Origin: Marinobacter nauticus
GTDB lineage: Bacteria > Pseudomonadota > Gammaproteobacteria > Enterobacterales > Shewanellaceae
Reading direction: 5' to 3'
Length of the DNA: 64,000 nt
Assembly (NCBI RefSeq): GCF_019801015.1
Contig: NZ_JAHVJZ010000008.1
Span: 124,001-188,000, forward strand
The notes beneath the pieces are model-generated. The model saw nothing but the letters and a program-made list of their open reading frames with translations. It had not been told where the DNA came from and made no database searches. The first letter of the stretch is position 1; every line of letters begins with the position of its first letter. This document shows positions 41,313 through 49,976 of the stretch, piece after piece. The translations under genes and the position numbers were made by a program.

Positions 41313-41819
41313 GTGCGTGTTTTGTTGCTGTTGACTCTTTGCCTTCCCCTGATGGCTCACGCTGCTGAGGACGTGGATCCCGGGCCGCAAAAGCCCGAGG
41401 CCATTCAGTTGGCCGAGGCCTACATGGCGGCACTGACCAACCGTAACTACAGCAAACTGGCACAGTTCTACGACCGCGAAACCGTTCTGACCGACCAGAT
41501 GGCAGGGAAAACCCTGACCGGGCGACGCGAGATCCTGTCGTTCCTGCGCCGGGTTCACACCTACACCCAGGAGTATTACTTCAACGCGGACCACGTGTTT
41601 TACAAAAGCTCCCGGGTGATCATGATCGGCAACTACTACTACAAGGCCCGGGGCGATCTGTTCGGCTACCCCGGTGAGTCGGTGACCTTCAGCCTGCCGG
41701 GAGTCACCACCCTGAAGCTGGACATGGAAAACGGCCGCATTGAGGAGCAGATCGACTACCTCGATTACCACACCATGGAAGACCAGCTCTCCGCCCACCC
41801 TTCTCTGGCCATTCCCTGA
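41313..41819 (+). CDS. Secreted NTF2-like (SnoaL-type) protein
   Basis: Predicted 168 aa, GTG start behind AAGGAGCGGAATCT. Signal peptide MRVLLLLTLCLPLMAHA, then an NTF2-like cone fold: AIQLAEAYMAALTNRNYSKLAQFYDRETVLTDQMAG...GRREILSFLRRV, and a terminal beta strand with GRIEEQIDYLDYH. No catalytic residues can be assigned. It is 17 bases after the TRIC gene and likely the last gene of the mtnN run. Confidence 0.75.
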   Translation: MRVLLLLTLCLPLMAHAAEDVDPGPQKPEAIQLAEAYMAALTNRNYSKLAQFYDRETVLTDQMAGKTLTGRREILSFLRRVHTYTQEYYFNADHVFYKSSRVIMIGNYYYKARGDLFGYPGESVTFSLPGVTTLKLDMENGRIEEQIDYLDYHTMEDQLSAHPSLAIP

Positions 41820-41831
41820 GGCCGGTTCAGG

Positions 41832-41863
41832 CTGGCGTGCGGCAGATCACTGCGGCACGCCAG
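41832..41863. repeat. Long imperfect hairpin after the NTF2-like gene
   Basis: CTGGCGTGC and GCACGCCAG (9 bp) enclose GCAG-ATCA-CTGC (4 bp), with a G:G mismatch between the stems. No T run follows. It may act as a 3' stability element or processing site for the upstream operon. Confidence 0.5.
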
Positions 41864-41979
41864 ACGCTATCCGGATCACAGTTCCCCCAAAGCACTGCGT
41901 ATAAACTTGCCGCCCTTTCAGTCTGTTACCAGACTTGAATGCAACCACTTATGGTTATGTGCTTTGTGAGGATGCTTCC

Positions 41980-42858
41980 ATGGAAGAGATGGAACAGAAC
42001 GTACAAGAGAGTTTAAAACTGGTGAGCACCCTGACCGATAAAGGTCTGGATCTCGCCCTGGCCTACGGCCCGAAGCTGCTGCTGGCCCTTCTGGTCCTGT
42101 TTGGTGGCCTGTGGTTTATCCGTGGGTTGGTTAAGGTCGTGGACAAATCCATGGACCGCGCCAAGGTGGACATCACCCTGCAGCGCTTCCTGCTGAGCAT
42201 CATCAATGTCGGCCTGAAGTTCATCCTGCTGGTGATCTTTGCCTCCATGATCGGCGTCGAAACCGCCTCTTTGGTGGCGATGCTCGGTGCTGCTGGCCTG
42301 GCGGTCGGCCTGGCGCTGCAGGGCAGCCTGTCCAACTTTGCGGGCGGCGTGCTTATCCTGCTGTTCAAGCCCTTTAAGTTTGGCGATGTGATTGAAGCTC
42401 AGGGCTTCCTGGGTCGGGTCCATGAGATCCAGATCTTCAACACCATTCTGCTGACCATGGACAACCAGAAGGTGGTGATCCCCAACGCCCTGCTGTCCAA
42501 CGGCTGCATCAAGAACCTGTTCAGTGAGCCGACCCGCCGTATCGACCTGACCTTTGGCATCAGCTACGACGATGACATCACCATCGCCAAAGAGGTGCTG
42601 GCCAAACTGATGGCAGAAGACGAGCGCATCCTGAAAGATCCCGCTCCGGAGATCTTTGTGGGCGCCCACGCCGACAGTTCCGTTAACCTGCTGGCCCGCC
42701 CCTGGGTGAAGTCCGAGGATTACTGGCCGGTGCACTTTGACCTGATGGAGAAGGTGAAGATCGCCTTCGACCACAACAACATCACCATTCCGTTCCCTCA
42801 GCGCGATGTGCATCATCACGGTCTGTCCCCGCATATTCTGGGTACCGACGACGCCTGA
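41980..42858 (+). CDS. mscS: Small-conductance mechanosensitive channel (MscS family)
   Basis: Predicted 292 aa (E. coli MscS 286). Three transmembrane helices: about 28-48, 68-90, and the pore-lining TM3 with the Gly/Ala-rich VAMLGAAGLAVGLALQGSLSNFAGGVL. The cytoplasmic beta domain follows with GDVIEAQGFLGRVHEIQIFNT and VVIPNALLSNGCIKN, and the C terminus is a His-rich tail. ATG 41980 has GAGG nine bases upstream and matches family length; the frame is open to 41935. Opens under hypo-osmotic stress. A bidirectional terminator follows. Confidence 0.93.
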   Translation: MEEMEQNVQESLKLVSTLTDKGLDLALAYGPKLLLALLVLFGGLWFIRGLVKVVDKSMDRAKVDITLQRFLLSIINVGLKFILLVIFASMIGVETASLVAMLGAAGLAVGLALQGSLSNFAGGVLILLFKPFKFGDVIEAQGFLGRVHEIQIFNTILLTMDNQKVVIPNALLSNGCIKNLFSEPTRRIDLTFGISYDDDITIAKEVLAKLMAEDERILKDPAPEIFVGAHADSSVNLLARPWVKSEDYWPVHFDLMEKVKIAFDHNNITIPFPQRDVHHHGLSPHILGTDDA

Positions 42859-42873
42859 GTGCTCTGGTAAGAG

Positions 42874-42904
42874 AAAAGCCCGCCAAATTGGCGGGCTTTT
42901 TTTA
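42874..42904. terminator. Bidirectional terminator between mscS and catalase
   Basis: AAAAGCCCGCC-AAATT-GGCGGGCTTTTTTTA, with a matching T run on the minus strand. Confidence 0.9.
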
Positions 42905-42914
42905 TCCGTGGTGC

Positions 42915-44375
42915 TTAACGCAGTGCGGCAATCGCCTGACGGATGCCCGCGCCGTAGGCCGGGTCAGCCTGCTCAAAGTGGGTCAGCATCCGGTCCTGAA
43001 CCTCACCACTGGCCTGGCTCAGGGTGGCGGCAATGGTCTCAAACAGCGCCTGCTGCTGTTCCGCGTTCATCAGTCGGAACAGATCACCGGCCTGGGCGTA
43101 ATCGTCCTCAACGGTCTTATCGTAGCGCGCCATCGCCCCTTCGATGTCCATCGGCGGCTCCGCGTACTGGTTCTGCTGAGCCGGGCCATTCTGGCTGTTG
43201 GGGCCGTAATTCACGCCACCAGCACTGTCCGGGCTGCGACCGTGGAAGGGGCAACCGGTTCCGGCCATGGCACCGCCCCGCTGGTAATGGTTCGCCTGAC
43301 TGGCGTGAGGGCAGTTCACCGGCAGCTGGTTGTAGTTGGCGCCAATGCGGTAACGCTGAGCGTCCGCGTAGGCAAACAAACGGGCCTGCAGCATTTTGTC
43401 CGGGGAAGCGCCGACACCGGGCACCAGGTTGGACGGGGCCAGGGCCGCCTGCTCCACTTCGTTGAAGTAGTTCTCCGGGTTGCGATTCAGCTCCAGCACG
43501 CCAATCTCGATCAGCGGGTAATCCTTATGAGGCCACACTTTGGTCAGGTCGAACGGATTGAGGTGGTACTTCTGCGCATCGGCTTCCGGCATGATCTGCA
43601 CGTTCACAGACCACTTCGGAAACTCACCATCCTCGATGGCGCCATACAGGTCGCGCTGAGCGTGATCCGGGTCGATCCCCTTCAATCTGTCCGCCTGCTC
43701 ATTGGACAGGTTTTTGATGCCCTGCTGCGTCTTAAAGTGGAACTTCACCCAGAACCGTTCGCCCTTTTCATTCCACAGCGAGAAGGTGTGGCTGCCGTAG
43801 CCGTTCATATGACGGTAGCTGGCCGGAATGCCACGATCCGACATCAGGATGGTGACCTGGTGCAGCGCCTCCGGATTCAGTGACCAGAAGTCCCACATCG
43901 CCTGGGGATCTTTCATATTGGTTTTCGGGTTGCGCTTCTGAGTGTGGATAAAGTCCGGGAACTTAATGCCATCACGCAGGAAGAACACCGGCGTGTTGTT
44001 GCCCACAATGTCGTGGTTGCCGTTGGCGGTGTAGAAGCGCACCGCGAAGCCACGGGGGTCACGCTCAGCATCGGCGGAGCCGGATTCGCCCCCAACAGTG
44101 GAGAAGCGCAGGAACGCTTCACTCTGCTTACCCACGCCACGAAGGTGATCAGCGATGGTGTATTCGGACAGATCGCGGGTCAGGGTAAAGGTACCGTAGG
44201 CGCCAGAGCCTTTAGCGTGCACCACGCGCTCCGGGATGCGCTCACGGTTAAAGTGAGCCAGCTTCTCAATCAGTTGCCAGTCCTGCAGCATGACGCCACC
44301 ACGGGCTCCGGCGCTCAGGCTGTTCTGATCATCAGCAATGGGGGCGCCGTTTTGGCTAGTCAGTCGTTGAGTCAT
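42915..44375 (-). CDS. katA: Monofunctional heme catalase (small-subunit, clade 3 type)
   Basis: Predicted 486 aa, no signal peptide, so cytoplasmic. Distal-site His53 in [14 protein letters not shown], Asn in [19 protein letters not shown], and the proximal heme ligand Tyr in [14 protein letters not shown] (about 335). The 480-490-aa length and the C-terminal helices after residue 420 fit small-subunit NADPH-binding catalases. The start has GAGG nine bases upstream. The leader contains an FNR-like palindrome at 44542-44555; I did not find a convincing OxyR site. Confidence 0.95.
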   Translation of the reverse strand: MTQRLTSQNGAPIADDQNSLSAGARGGVMLQDWQLIEKLAHFNRERIPERVVHAKGSGAYGTFTLTRDLSEYTIADHLRGVGKQSEAFLRFSTVGGESGSADAERDPRGFAVRFYTANGNHDIVGNNTPVFFLRDGIKFPDFIHTQKRNPKTNMKDPQAMWDFWSLNPEALHQVTILMSDRGIPASYRHMNGYGSHTFSLWNEKGERFWVKFHFKTQQGIKNLSNEQADRLKGIDPDHAQRDLYGAIEDGEFPKWSVNVQIMPEADAQKYHLNPFDLTKVWPHKDYPLIEIGVLELNRNPENYFNEVEQAALAPSNLVPGVGASPDKMLQARLFAYADAQRYRIGANYNQLPVNCPHASQANHYQRGGAMAGTGCPFHGRSPDSAGGVNYGPNSQNGPAQQNQYAEPPMDIEGAMARYDKTVEDDYAQAGDLFRLMNAEQQQALFETIAATLSQASGEVQDRMLTHFEQADPAYGAGIRQAIAALR

Positions 44376-44541
44376 GGTGGGAATCCTCGTTCTCAGTCCC
44401 GTTCAGGGACGCAATCCAGTCATAAAGGCCATGCCACATGGGGGCCTCCGTTCAATCTCTGAAAACGATAATAGGACCAAGACCCAATCGAATCTAACAA
44501 GTTAAGGGGGTCAAGATGTTCGTTTTTTGCGATTAAATAAA

Positions 44542-44555
44542 CTGATCTGAATCAA
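44542..44555. promoter_or_regulatory. FNR-like palindrome upstream of catalase
   Basis: CTGAT-CTGA-ATCAA matches TTGAT-N4-ATCAA at 9 of 10 positions, 167 bases upstream of katA. It could serve an FNR/EtrA-type or CRP-like regulator. Confidence 0.4.
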
Positions 44556-44594
44556 GGAAATCTTAGTGCGATGACCAATCCTCTGGCGCAAATA

Positions 44595-44622
44595 CAAAAA
44601 AGCCCGCCGTATGGCGGGCTTT
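44595..44622 (-). terminator. Terminator of the 127-aa gene at 44.6-45.0 kb
   Basis: Minus strand AAAGCCCGCC-ATAC-GGCGGGCTTT followed by TTTGTATT, 17 bases after the stop codon. Confidence 0.85.
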
Positions 44623-44638
44623 CAGCGGAGCCGGAGGC

Positions 44639-45022
44639 TTACTCCTGGTGGTAGCTGCCTTCCCAGTCGCCGTAGTTGGCGTCGCCGGCCAGGATGGTCA
44701 GTTCCGGCGCCTGGCCGAAGATCTGACCCAGTACCGCTGAAACGGAAGCCACGACGTCGTCCACGCTGCCCTGCTCAGTGAAGTAGCTGACGGCAACATG
44801 GAACTGGTTGTTGAAGTAAGCGATAAACAGGTCCCAGCCCTGTTCAGCCTGCAGGGCAGTCAGGGCGTCATCCAGCGCGTCAAACTGCTCAATCTCCTGG
44901 GAAAAACGAAACTCCACGCAGGTTTCAGCAAACGGGCCCAGCGCGAACTTCTTCAGGTGACGGGCTTTGTGGTGAGACTTGATGGCCGGTTTGGCCTGCT
45001 CAGGCACGGCAATAATGGACAT
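44639..45022 (-). CDS. Uncharacterised 127-aa soluble protein
   Basis: ATG 45022 has GAGG eight bases upstream (TGAGGAAAACGCC). The protein has a basic N terminus (KSHHKARHLKKFALG) and an acidic C terminus (AGDANYGDWEGSYHQE), no signal peptide and no membrane segment. It contains FRFSQEIEQFDALDDALTALQAEQGWDLFIAYFNNQFHV. I do not recognise the family. It has its own terminator and follows the 54-aa membrane protein gene by 126 bases. Confidence 0.65.
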   Translation of the reverse strand: MSIIAVPEQAKPAIKSHHKARHLKKFALGPFAETCVEFRFSQEIEQFDALDDALTALQAEQGWDLFIAYFNNQFHVAVSYFTEQGSVDDVVASVSAVLGQIFGQAPELTILAGDANYGDWEGSYHQE

Positions 45023-45148
45023 GGCGTTTTCCTCAGGGTGAACGCCGGACAATCCGGCGAATGGCCGCAGAGTACGCGAGGGCCGATGTGGGTGCAATAA
45101 AAAAGGCCGCAACCCGTGCGGCCAAACCCCAAGTGCGAGCGATGCGGT

Positions 45149-45313
45149 TCACTGCTCCTGTTTAACAGGCAATGAAACCGGCACCGAGCGACCCTGATAC
45201 CACTCGATGATCCCCCAAACCAGGCCAAAGATCACAAAGGGTACCGCAAGAAAGATCACGGTATAGATGAACAGATAGGAAAGCCCTACCGCTAATACGC
45301 TGCCTAAGCTCAT
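45149..45313 (-). CDS. Tiny membrane protein (54 aa), paralogue of the one at 50472-50648
   Basis: ATG 45313 is preceded by a near-perfect SD (GGAGGTGGTC). The sequence MSLGSVLAVGLSYLFIYTVI continues hydrophobic to about residue 35, ending EWYQGRSVPVSLPVKQEQ. Aligned without gaps to the 58-aa protein at 50472-50648, 17 of the first 39 residues are identical (MS-G--L-V---YLF---V-F--VP--I--LV-G--E). It is downstream of the nonaheme cytochrome but separated from it by a terminator, so it has its own promoter. Probably an accessory or assembly subunit of an inner-membrane respiratory complex, by context only. Confidence 0.72.
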   Translation of the reverse strand: MSLGSVLAVGLSYLFIYTVIFLAVPFVIFGLVWGIIEWYQGRSVPVSLPVKQEQ

Positions 45314-45351
45314 GACCACCTCCGATTGCCACTCAATGCCCTTACAGTTAG

Positions 45352-45403
45352 CCCGGATCCGAAAGGAAAATAAATGCATTAGGCCGAGTGTTGCCGGATC
45401 CGG
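45352..45403. repeat. Paired GGATCC palindromes in the tiny-protein promoter region
   Basis: CCCGGATCCG (45352-45361) and CCGGATCCGG (45394-45403) lie 42 bases apart, about four helical turns, upstream of the 54-aa gene. Could be a dimeric operator pair; could be chance. Confidence 0.3.
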
Positions 45404-45470
45404 AGCACTGCCGTTGCTGATCCCGTAAGCGCCAATTCCCGGTTGCAAAAAAGCGACCCGGGCAAACACA

Positions 45471-45493
45471 AAAAAGGCCCCCGAAGGGGCCTT
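45471..45493 (-). terminator. Terminator of the nonaheme cytochrome gene
   Basis: Minus strand AAGGCCCC-TTCG-GGGGCCTT followed by TTTTGTG, about 45 bases after the stop codon. Confidence 0.88.
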
Positions 45494-45537
45494 ATCACTT
45501 GCAGGGCAGAGGGCGTACCCCCTGGTTCAAACGGGAC

Positions 45538-47502
45538 TCACCGTTCAAACACGTGGAACACGTCGATGCCGAATGTCTTGCCCTCTGCGTGGCAGGTCGC
45601 ACAGGACTCCGCGGACTTGGTGGTGTACCAGAGCGGATCCGCCACCGCGTCGATCTCGCCACCATTCTGCTGCATGTGGTTCAGCGCCGACTCACTGGTG
45701 TGGCACGCGTAGCAGTTGGCCGTAATCGGGCTGGCCATCAGGCCACGACTGCCACCATGGAACGCACGGGCCAGCATGTACTGATTGGGAATGGCATAGA
45801 GGTCGATGCCGTCAGCGTGGCAGGTCACGCAGTTTTCCGCATTCAGCTTGGTGGCCGAGTTGGCGTCATCGGTACCGATGCCGCTGCCCACGCCCCAGTG
45901 CATGGAGTGCACCATTGGACCGAAGCCCGGTGCAGACCCCGCGGAGTTACGGTTTTGGCCATTGTTATGACACGCCACACAATCCCAGCCGCCGTTCTGG
46001 TAGCTGCCGTTCTTGTGATAGTTGGTCTCACTGTTGTGGCAGGAGATGCAGCTGTCACTGGTCACCGACAGTCGGCGATCAAACTCACTGACTTTGGTGA
46101 AGGTCGGTGCGGTCACCCCGGACTCGAAGTAATCGGTAGAGACCACTTCGGAGTAGGTGGTAAAGGACACGCCGTCCTTGCCATCGTCATCCACCCAACC
46201 GGTTTGCGGGAAGGTGACCCGGGTGCTCGCCAGGAAGTGGCCCGGCGTAAAGTCGGTGCCATCACTGCCTTCTACGGCCAGCAGTTCCGGGAAGCAGATG
46301 GAACGGGTGCCATCTTCGCGTTCGACGTACTGGTCAGCACCGCGGGCAATGGCCCGGCCGGTGATGCCCTGACCGTCGTAACCGTGGATATAGGCTCCGG
46401 CGTAGGTCAGCTCATGGGCAGCGTACATCTCGCCGATGTTGAGTTGAGTTTCGGTCTCGCCTTCCACCTTAAACAACTTCAGATCGGTACAAACCGCACC
46501 GGTGCTGTTGTCCCAGACCACGTCGGCGTCGTAATAGGGCATCGACGTGGTGGTGTAGTGGCTGTCACGGATCATCTCGATCTCAGTCAACGCCGCTTTC
46601 TGCGCATGGATGGCACGCACATCAAAGTCCGGATTGGTGTTGGGGCTCATCTCACCCACCGCCGCGCCCGGATTGTGGCAATCCACGCAGCCGGGGCCAG
46701 CGATGCTGGTATTGATCGGGGCAGTCTCGTGGCAGGTGGCACAGTTCATCACCGTGAAGTCACGCTCAAAGCCTTTTTCCGGGTGATTGACGTGCGCGAT
46801 CTTGGAGAGGGTGTTGGTGGCATAGCCGCCATTCTCATCCGCTCTGGATACCGAGTTGTGACACACCAGACAGCCGCCCACCAGATCGGTTTCCCCTTCC
46901 AGATCCATGGCGGTGTAGCTGGGGTGTTTCAGGCTGCTGGTGGCGTAGTCCACGTGGCAGGCATTACAGGAGTCGGTGGTGCTGGTGTGGCTGTTCTCCG
47001 GCTTATCCACCACCAGCGGTGAAGAGCGCATAATGGGTCCGCTGGAGGCCCCGACGCGCAGCCATACCAGGCCCTCTTCACCAGCGGTGACATTAGGCAT
47101 TGGCAGGGTAAAGGTGTATTGACCCGGTTCCCCCATCTCCAGGGTGGCCCCTTCGGTGCTCATGGAGCCGTAGCCGCCAAGCGTGCCCTCACCACTTCGA
47201 CTCAGGACGAAGCCCCGGCTGGTCCAGGAAGCAAACTTCCCTTCAGCGGCGTCCAGGCCAACCACCAGGGTGCCTTCCTGATCCGTCACTTCGAATTCGT
47301 ACACCAGCTTGCCCTCTTCGACGGCGTAGCTGATCACCTTAACCTGGGTGGACTCGGTCGCATCCACGGTCGGCGGCGGTGTACCCGGTCCCGGGGGGCC
47401 CGGTTCACCCGGGGCGCCATCTTTGCCGTCGTCGGCACATCCCGCCAGCGCCATCGCAGCGGACATCAGCAATACCAGATGCGGCTTCCTGAACTGTTTC
47501 AT
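45538..47502 (-). CDS. OmcA/MtrC-family multiheme c-type cytochrome lipoprotein (nine hemes)
   Basis: Predicted 654 aa from ATG 47502 (GGGAG five bases upstream). Lipobox AMALAGC, then a collagen-like linker (GKDGAPGEPGPPGPG) and a beta domain (about 45-165). Nine CxxCH motifs: four in the first heme domain (CNACH, CLVCH, CATCH, CVDCH), a middle beta domain (about 300-465), and five in the second heme domain (CISCH, CVACH, CVTCH, CYACH, CATCH). Classical MtrC/OmcA have five plus five. Expected on the outer-membrane surface, passing electrons to metal oxides or other terminal acceptors. No MtrA/MtrB genes are in the window. A long AT-rich region lies upstream. Confidence 0.92.
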   Translation of the reverse strand: MKQFRKPHLVLLMSAAMALAGCADDGKDGAPGEPGPPGPGTPPPTVDATESTQVKVISYAVEEGKLVYEFEVTDQEGTLVVGLDAAEGKFASWTSRGFVLSRSGEGTLGGYGSMSTEGATLEMGEPGQYTFTLPMPNVTAGEEGLVWLRVGASSGPIMRSSPLVVDKPENSHTSTTDSCNACHVDYATSSLKHPSYTAMDLEGETDLVGGCLVCHNSVSRADENGGYATNTLSKIAHVNHPEKGFERDFTVMNCATCHETAPINTSIAGPGCVDCHNPGAAVGEMSPNTNPDFDVRAIHAQKAALTEIEMIRDSHYTTTSMPYYDADVVWDNSTGAVCTDLKLFKVEGETETQLNIGEMYAAHELTYAGAYIHGYDGQGITGRAIARGADQYVEREDGTRSICFPELLAVEGSDGTDFTPGHFLASTRVTFPQTGWVDDDGKDGVSFTTYSEVVSTDYFESGVTAPTFTKVSEFDRRLSVTSDSCISCHNSETNYHKNGSYQNGGWDCVACHNNGQNRNSAGSAPGFGPMVHSMHWGVGSGIGTDDANSATKLNAENCVTCHADGIDLYAIPNQYMLARAFHGGSRGLMASPITANCYACHTSESALNHMQQNGGEIDAVADPLWYTTKSAESCATCHAEGKTFGIDVFHVFER

Positions 47503-48045
47503 CATCACTCCCATATATTTTTCACGGTGCATCTTGCACCCGTAAAAAAACATATCGACTTGGTCGTCTATGGGAGGTGAGTCAGTTCACCAAACGCAGT
47601 CAAAATATCCAATAGGTGAATTATTCCGAGTTTAATGATAACAACAAGCGCTTTGACCACGAACGGCCAAATGCGCACACCATTAAGACTAATAAAAAGG
47701 AAATAGTGGGCTGTTTGTTTTGGTGCAATACGGTGACATTTTTAAGATATGGAATCGGCGCTTTTAATTGCTGCAATACTGTTAATAATTTCGCATTATT
47801 AATGAAGCCGACTCACAACATATTACTATCATCAATTTGAACACCTCGGAATATATAAAATATTATAAAAGATATATCCGAACCCCAAGGCCGCATAATT
47901 TACACAACCTCAATGACCATCACTCTGATCGTTTTCACAGTTTTTCAGATATAAAAAAAGCCACACCGAGGTGTGGCTTTGACGTCCAGTTGCAGAGCAC
48001 TGGCATTGAGGCGCGTCCTTGCGATGAGCTTCCTTTTAAAGTGGC
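47503..48045. other. AT-rich gap between the tetraheme and nonaheme cytochrome genes
   Basis: 543 bases, clearly more AT-rich than the surroundings. It contains the terminator of the tetraheme gene (47953-47980), a perfect hairpin TTAATAAT-TTCGC-ATTATTAA at 47782-47802, and the nonaheme promoter. Short open frames here lack plausible starts or protein-like composition. Two heptamers TAATAAA-type AT tracts near 47855-47875 could be curved or UP-element DNA. Confidence 0.5.
47953..47980 (-). terminator. Terminator of the nrf-tetraheme operon
   Basis: Minus strand AAAGCCACACC-TCG-GTGTGGCTTT followed by TTTTAT, about 66 bases after the tetraheme cytochrome stop. Confidence 0.88.
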
Positions 48046-48330
48046 TTAATGACAGCTCTCACACCCTTTATTCGGGTCGTGTTCCTCGTGAGTAATGTGG
48101 CAATCGCTGCACTCCATTATGCCAGCGTGATCGGCGTGGACACCGCCCAGCGCGTTCAGATCTCCGTGGCAATCCGCGCACGCCTTGTTTTCAAAGGCCA
48201 GGTCCGTGGAAGGGGTGCCGCCCTCGTGACAGCTCTCACAACCCGCCATCTCGGTATGGGTATCGGCAATGGGGGCAGCCAGCACCGCGAAGGGCAGGCA
48301 GAAAGCAAGTAACGCAATGATTTTTTTCAC
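48046..48330 (-). CDS. Small periplasmic tetraheme cytochrome c (CctA/STC-like)
   Basis: Predicted 94 aa with signal peptide MKKIIALLAFCLPFAVLA. Four heme motifs, CESCH, CADCH, CSDCH and CESCH, the last at the C-terminal end. Additional His residues (DTHTEMAG, GGVHADHAG, HITHEEHD) can supply axial ligands. Size and motif count match Shewanella small tetraheme cytochrome, an abundant periplasmic electron shuttle. It is 21 bases after nrfD and ends the operon. Confidence 0.9.
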   Translation of the reverse strand: MKKIIALLAFCLPFAVLAAPIADTHTEMAGCESCHEGGTPSTDLAFENKACADCHGDLNALGGVHADHAGIMECSDCHITHEEHDPNKGCESCH

Positions 48331-48351
48331 AATAACTCCTTAACGGCAGGA

Positions 48352-49314
48352 TCAGGCCACGGTCATCTGGCCGGCATAAAGAACAAAGTGGCGGAGCGCG
48401 AACACCCCGGTCAGGCTGAGCAGACACAGCGCGGCGACAAAACCCGACTTGGCGGTCAGCTGCTTCGGCAACGTCCACTGCAGAATCCAGGGCAGAACCA
48501 TGCCGCAGAACACCACCAGTACCCAGAACACGGTGGACCAGAACTCACCCATCAGCGCGACCCTGGCTGCTTCAGCGCTGGCGCCGCCAGCAAAGACCAG
48601 ACCCAGGAAGAAGGTGATAAGCAGGAAGATTTCGGTCATCAACACCGGCTTTTCCAGCACATGCACAAAGTGAATGTCATCGCTGTGGGCGGACTCTTTA
48701 AAGCAGAGCAGGCTGAACAGAATGGTGGCTGCGGCTCCGGAGGAGATCCCCGACACCAGGAACAGCACCGGCAGTACCGGGTTGTTCAGCAACGGGAACC
48801 CCTTCAGCGCCGACAGCAGGAAGCCGGTGTACGCCCCCAGTGCCACGGCCAACAGCAGCAGCACCCATTGCATGGCGCCCTCAAGCCGCTTAACCAGATT
48901 CAGCAAATTGCCCACCACCGGGAAGCGACGCCCAAACACCATCAGAGGCTGATGGAAGATCGCGGCCATATAGAGAAACAGCACCACGATGTAGACCGAC
49001 AGCACCATCACCCCCCAGAACATCACTGAGGTGGGGTTCCAGTAGATCATCATCTTCCAGAACTCCAGCGGCTTGGTCAGGTCGATGATCAGGATGCCAA
49101 GACCCAGAATCACCGAGACCGGCGCAATCAGCGCCATCGCTTTGATGATGCCGCTGTCTGCCACCACCTGCCCCTGATGCTCCCGATAGCGCTTTACCGC
49201 CATGGCGATCATCACGGAGCCGGCGGAAACCCCCGCCAGAAACAGGTAGATGGCGATCGGCCAGGGCCAGACCATGGTGTCAAAGTTCAGTACCGAATTG
49301 ATGGACGGGTTCAT
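48352..49314 (-). CDS. nrfD: NrfD/PsrC-family quinol-oxidising membrane subunit
   Basis: Predicted 320 aa with eight or more transmembrane segments. Family patterns: WPWPIAIYLFLAGVSAGS near the N terminus, and NNPVLPVLFLVSGISSGAAATIL in the middle. NrfD binds menaquinol in the inner membrane and passes electrons to NrfC. The start overlaps the nrfC stop by 1 base (TGATG). Length matches E. coli NrfD (318 aa). Confidence 0.92.
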   Translation of the reverse strand: MNPSINSVLNFDTMVWPWPIAIYLFLAGVSAGSVMIAMAVKRYREHQGQVVADSGIIKAMALIAPVSVILGLGILIIDLTKPLEFWKMMIYWNPTSVMFWGVMVLSVYIVVLFLYMAAIFHQPLMVFGRRFPVVGNLLNLVKRLEGAMQWVLLLLAVALGAYTGFLLSALKGFPLLNNPVLPVLFLVSGISSGAAATILFSLLCFKESAHSDDIHFVHVLEKPVLMTEIFLLITFFLGLVFAGGASAEAARVALMGEFWSTVFWVLVVFCGMVLPWILQWTLPKQLTAKSGFVAALCLLSLTGVFALRHFVLYAGQMTVA

Positions 49315-49976
49315 CAGATCACCTCCCCTTTACCGTGGGGCACTTTGTAGAGCTTCGGCCGGGTGCCAAGATCCACCTTGTCGCGGTAGGTCTGGCGGAC
49401 ACGAAGCACCTGGACAATGTCGCTGCCGGGGTCGTTCAGGTCCCCGAAGGTCAGCGCCTTGGTGGGGCACGCTTCCACGCACGCCGGCAGACGGCCCTGG
49501 GCCAGGCGGCTCTTACGACAGAAGTCGCACTTATCCACGGCTTTGGTGACCGGGTCGACGTAGCGCACGCGGTAAGGACAGGCAGCGATGCAGTACTGGC
49601 ATCCCACGCACTTGTCCGGGTCCACATCCACCACGCCGTTCTCGTCACGGAAACAGGCGCCGGTGGGGCAGACCGCGATGCAGGCGGCGGTTTCACAGTG
49701 CACGCAGCTCTTGCGGTCGAAGCGGTAGTTGGTTTCCGCCCCTTCGCCATAAGGACCACTGCGCTGGATCTCCAGACGGGTTACCCCTTCCGGCACCTGG
49801 TTGGCTTCCCGACAGGCCTGGGCACAGGCTTCACAGCCGATGCACTTGGTCTGGTCGAACACCATCGCCAGGTTCTCTTTCTGGGGTTTGGCCGCGCTGC
49901 TGCAGCCCGCCAGCGTCACCACCGGAATGGTCAGCGCACCGGCAGTCAAAAAACGTCTTCTCGACAGCGACATCAC
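49314..49976 (-). CDS. nrfC: NrfC-type 4Fe-4S ferredoxin subunit
   Basis: Predicted 220 aa (E. coli NrfC 223). Tat signal SRRRFLTAGALTIPVVTLAGC, which also has a lipobox-like end. Sixteen cysteines for four 4Fe-4S clusters: CIGCEACAQAC, CVHCETAACIAVCP, CVGCQYCIAACP, and CDFCRKSRLAQGRLPACVEACP. It accepts electrons from NrfD and delivers them to NrfB. Overlaps nrfB by 4 bases (ATGA), and nrfD by 1. Confidence 0.95.
   Translation of the reverse strand: MMSLSRRRFLTAGALTIPVVTLAGCSSAAKPQKENLAMVFDQTKCIGCEACAQACREANQVPEGVTRLEIQRSGPYGEGAETNYRFDRKSCVHCETAACIAVCPTGACFRDENGVVDVDPDKCVGCQYCIAACPYRVRYVDPVTKAVDKCDFCRKSRLAQGRLPACVEACPTKALTFGDLNDPGSDIVQVLRVRQTYRDKVDLGTRPKLYKVPHGKGEVI

Noticed and set aside
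45520-45545. GGTTCAAACGGGACTC, T-arm-like sequence
   Set aside because: No acceptor stem or anticodon arm can be built around it; it lies at the end of the nonaheme cytochrome gene.
47616-48049. Two short plus-strand open frames (74 and 70 codons) in the AT-rich gap
   Set aside because: No convincing ribosome binding sites or protein-like composition; they occur only because AT-rich DNA here happens to lack stops.
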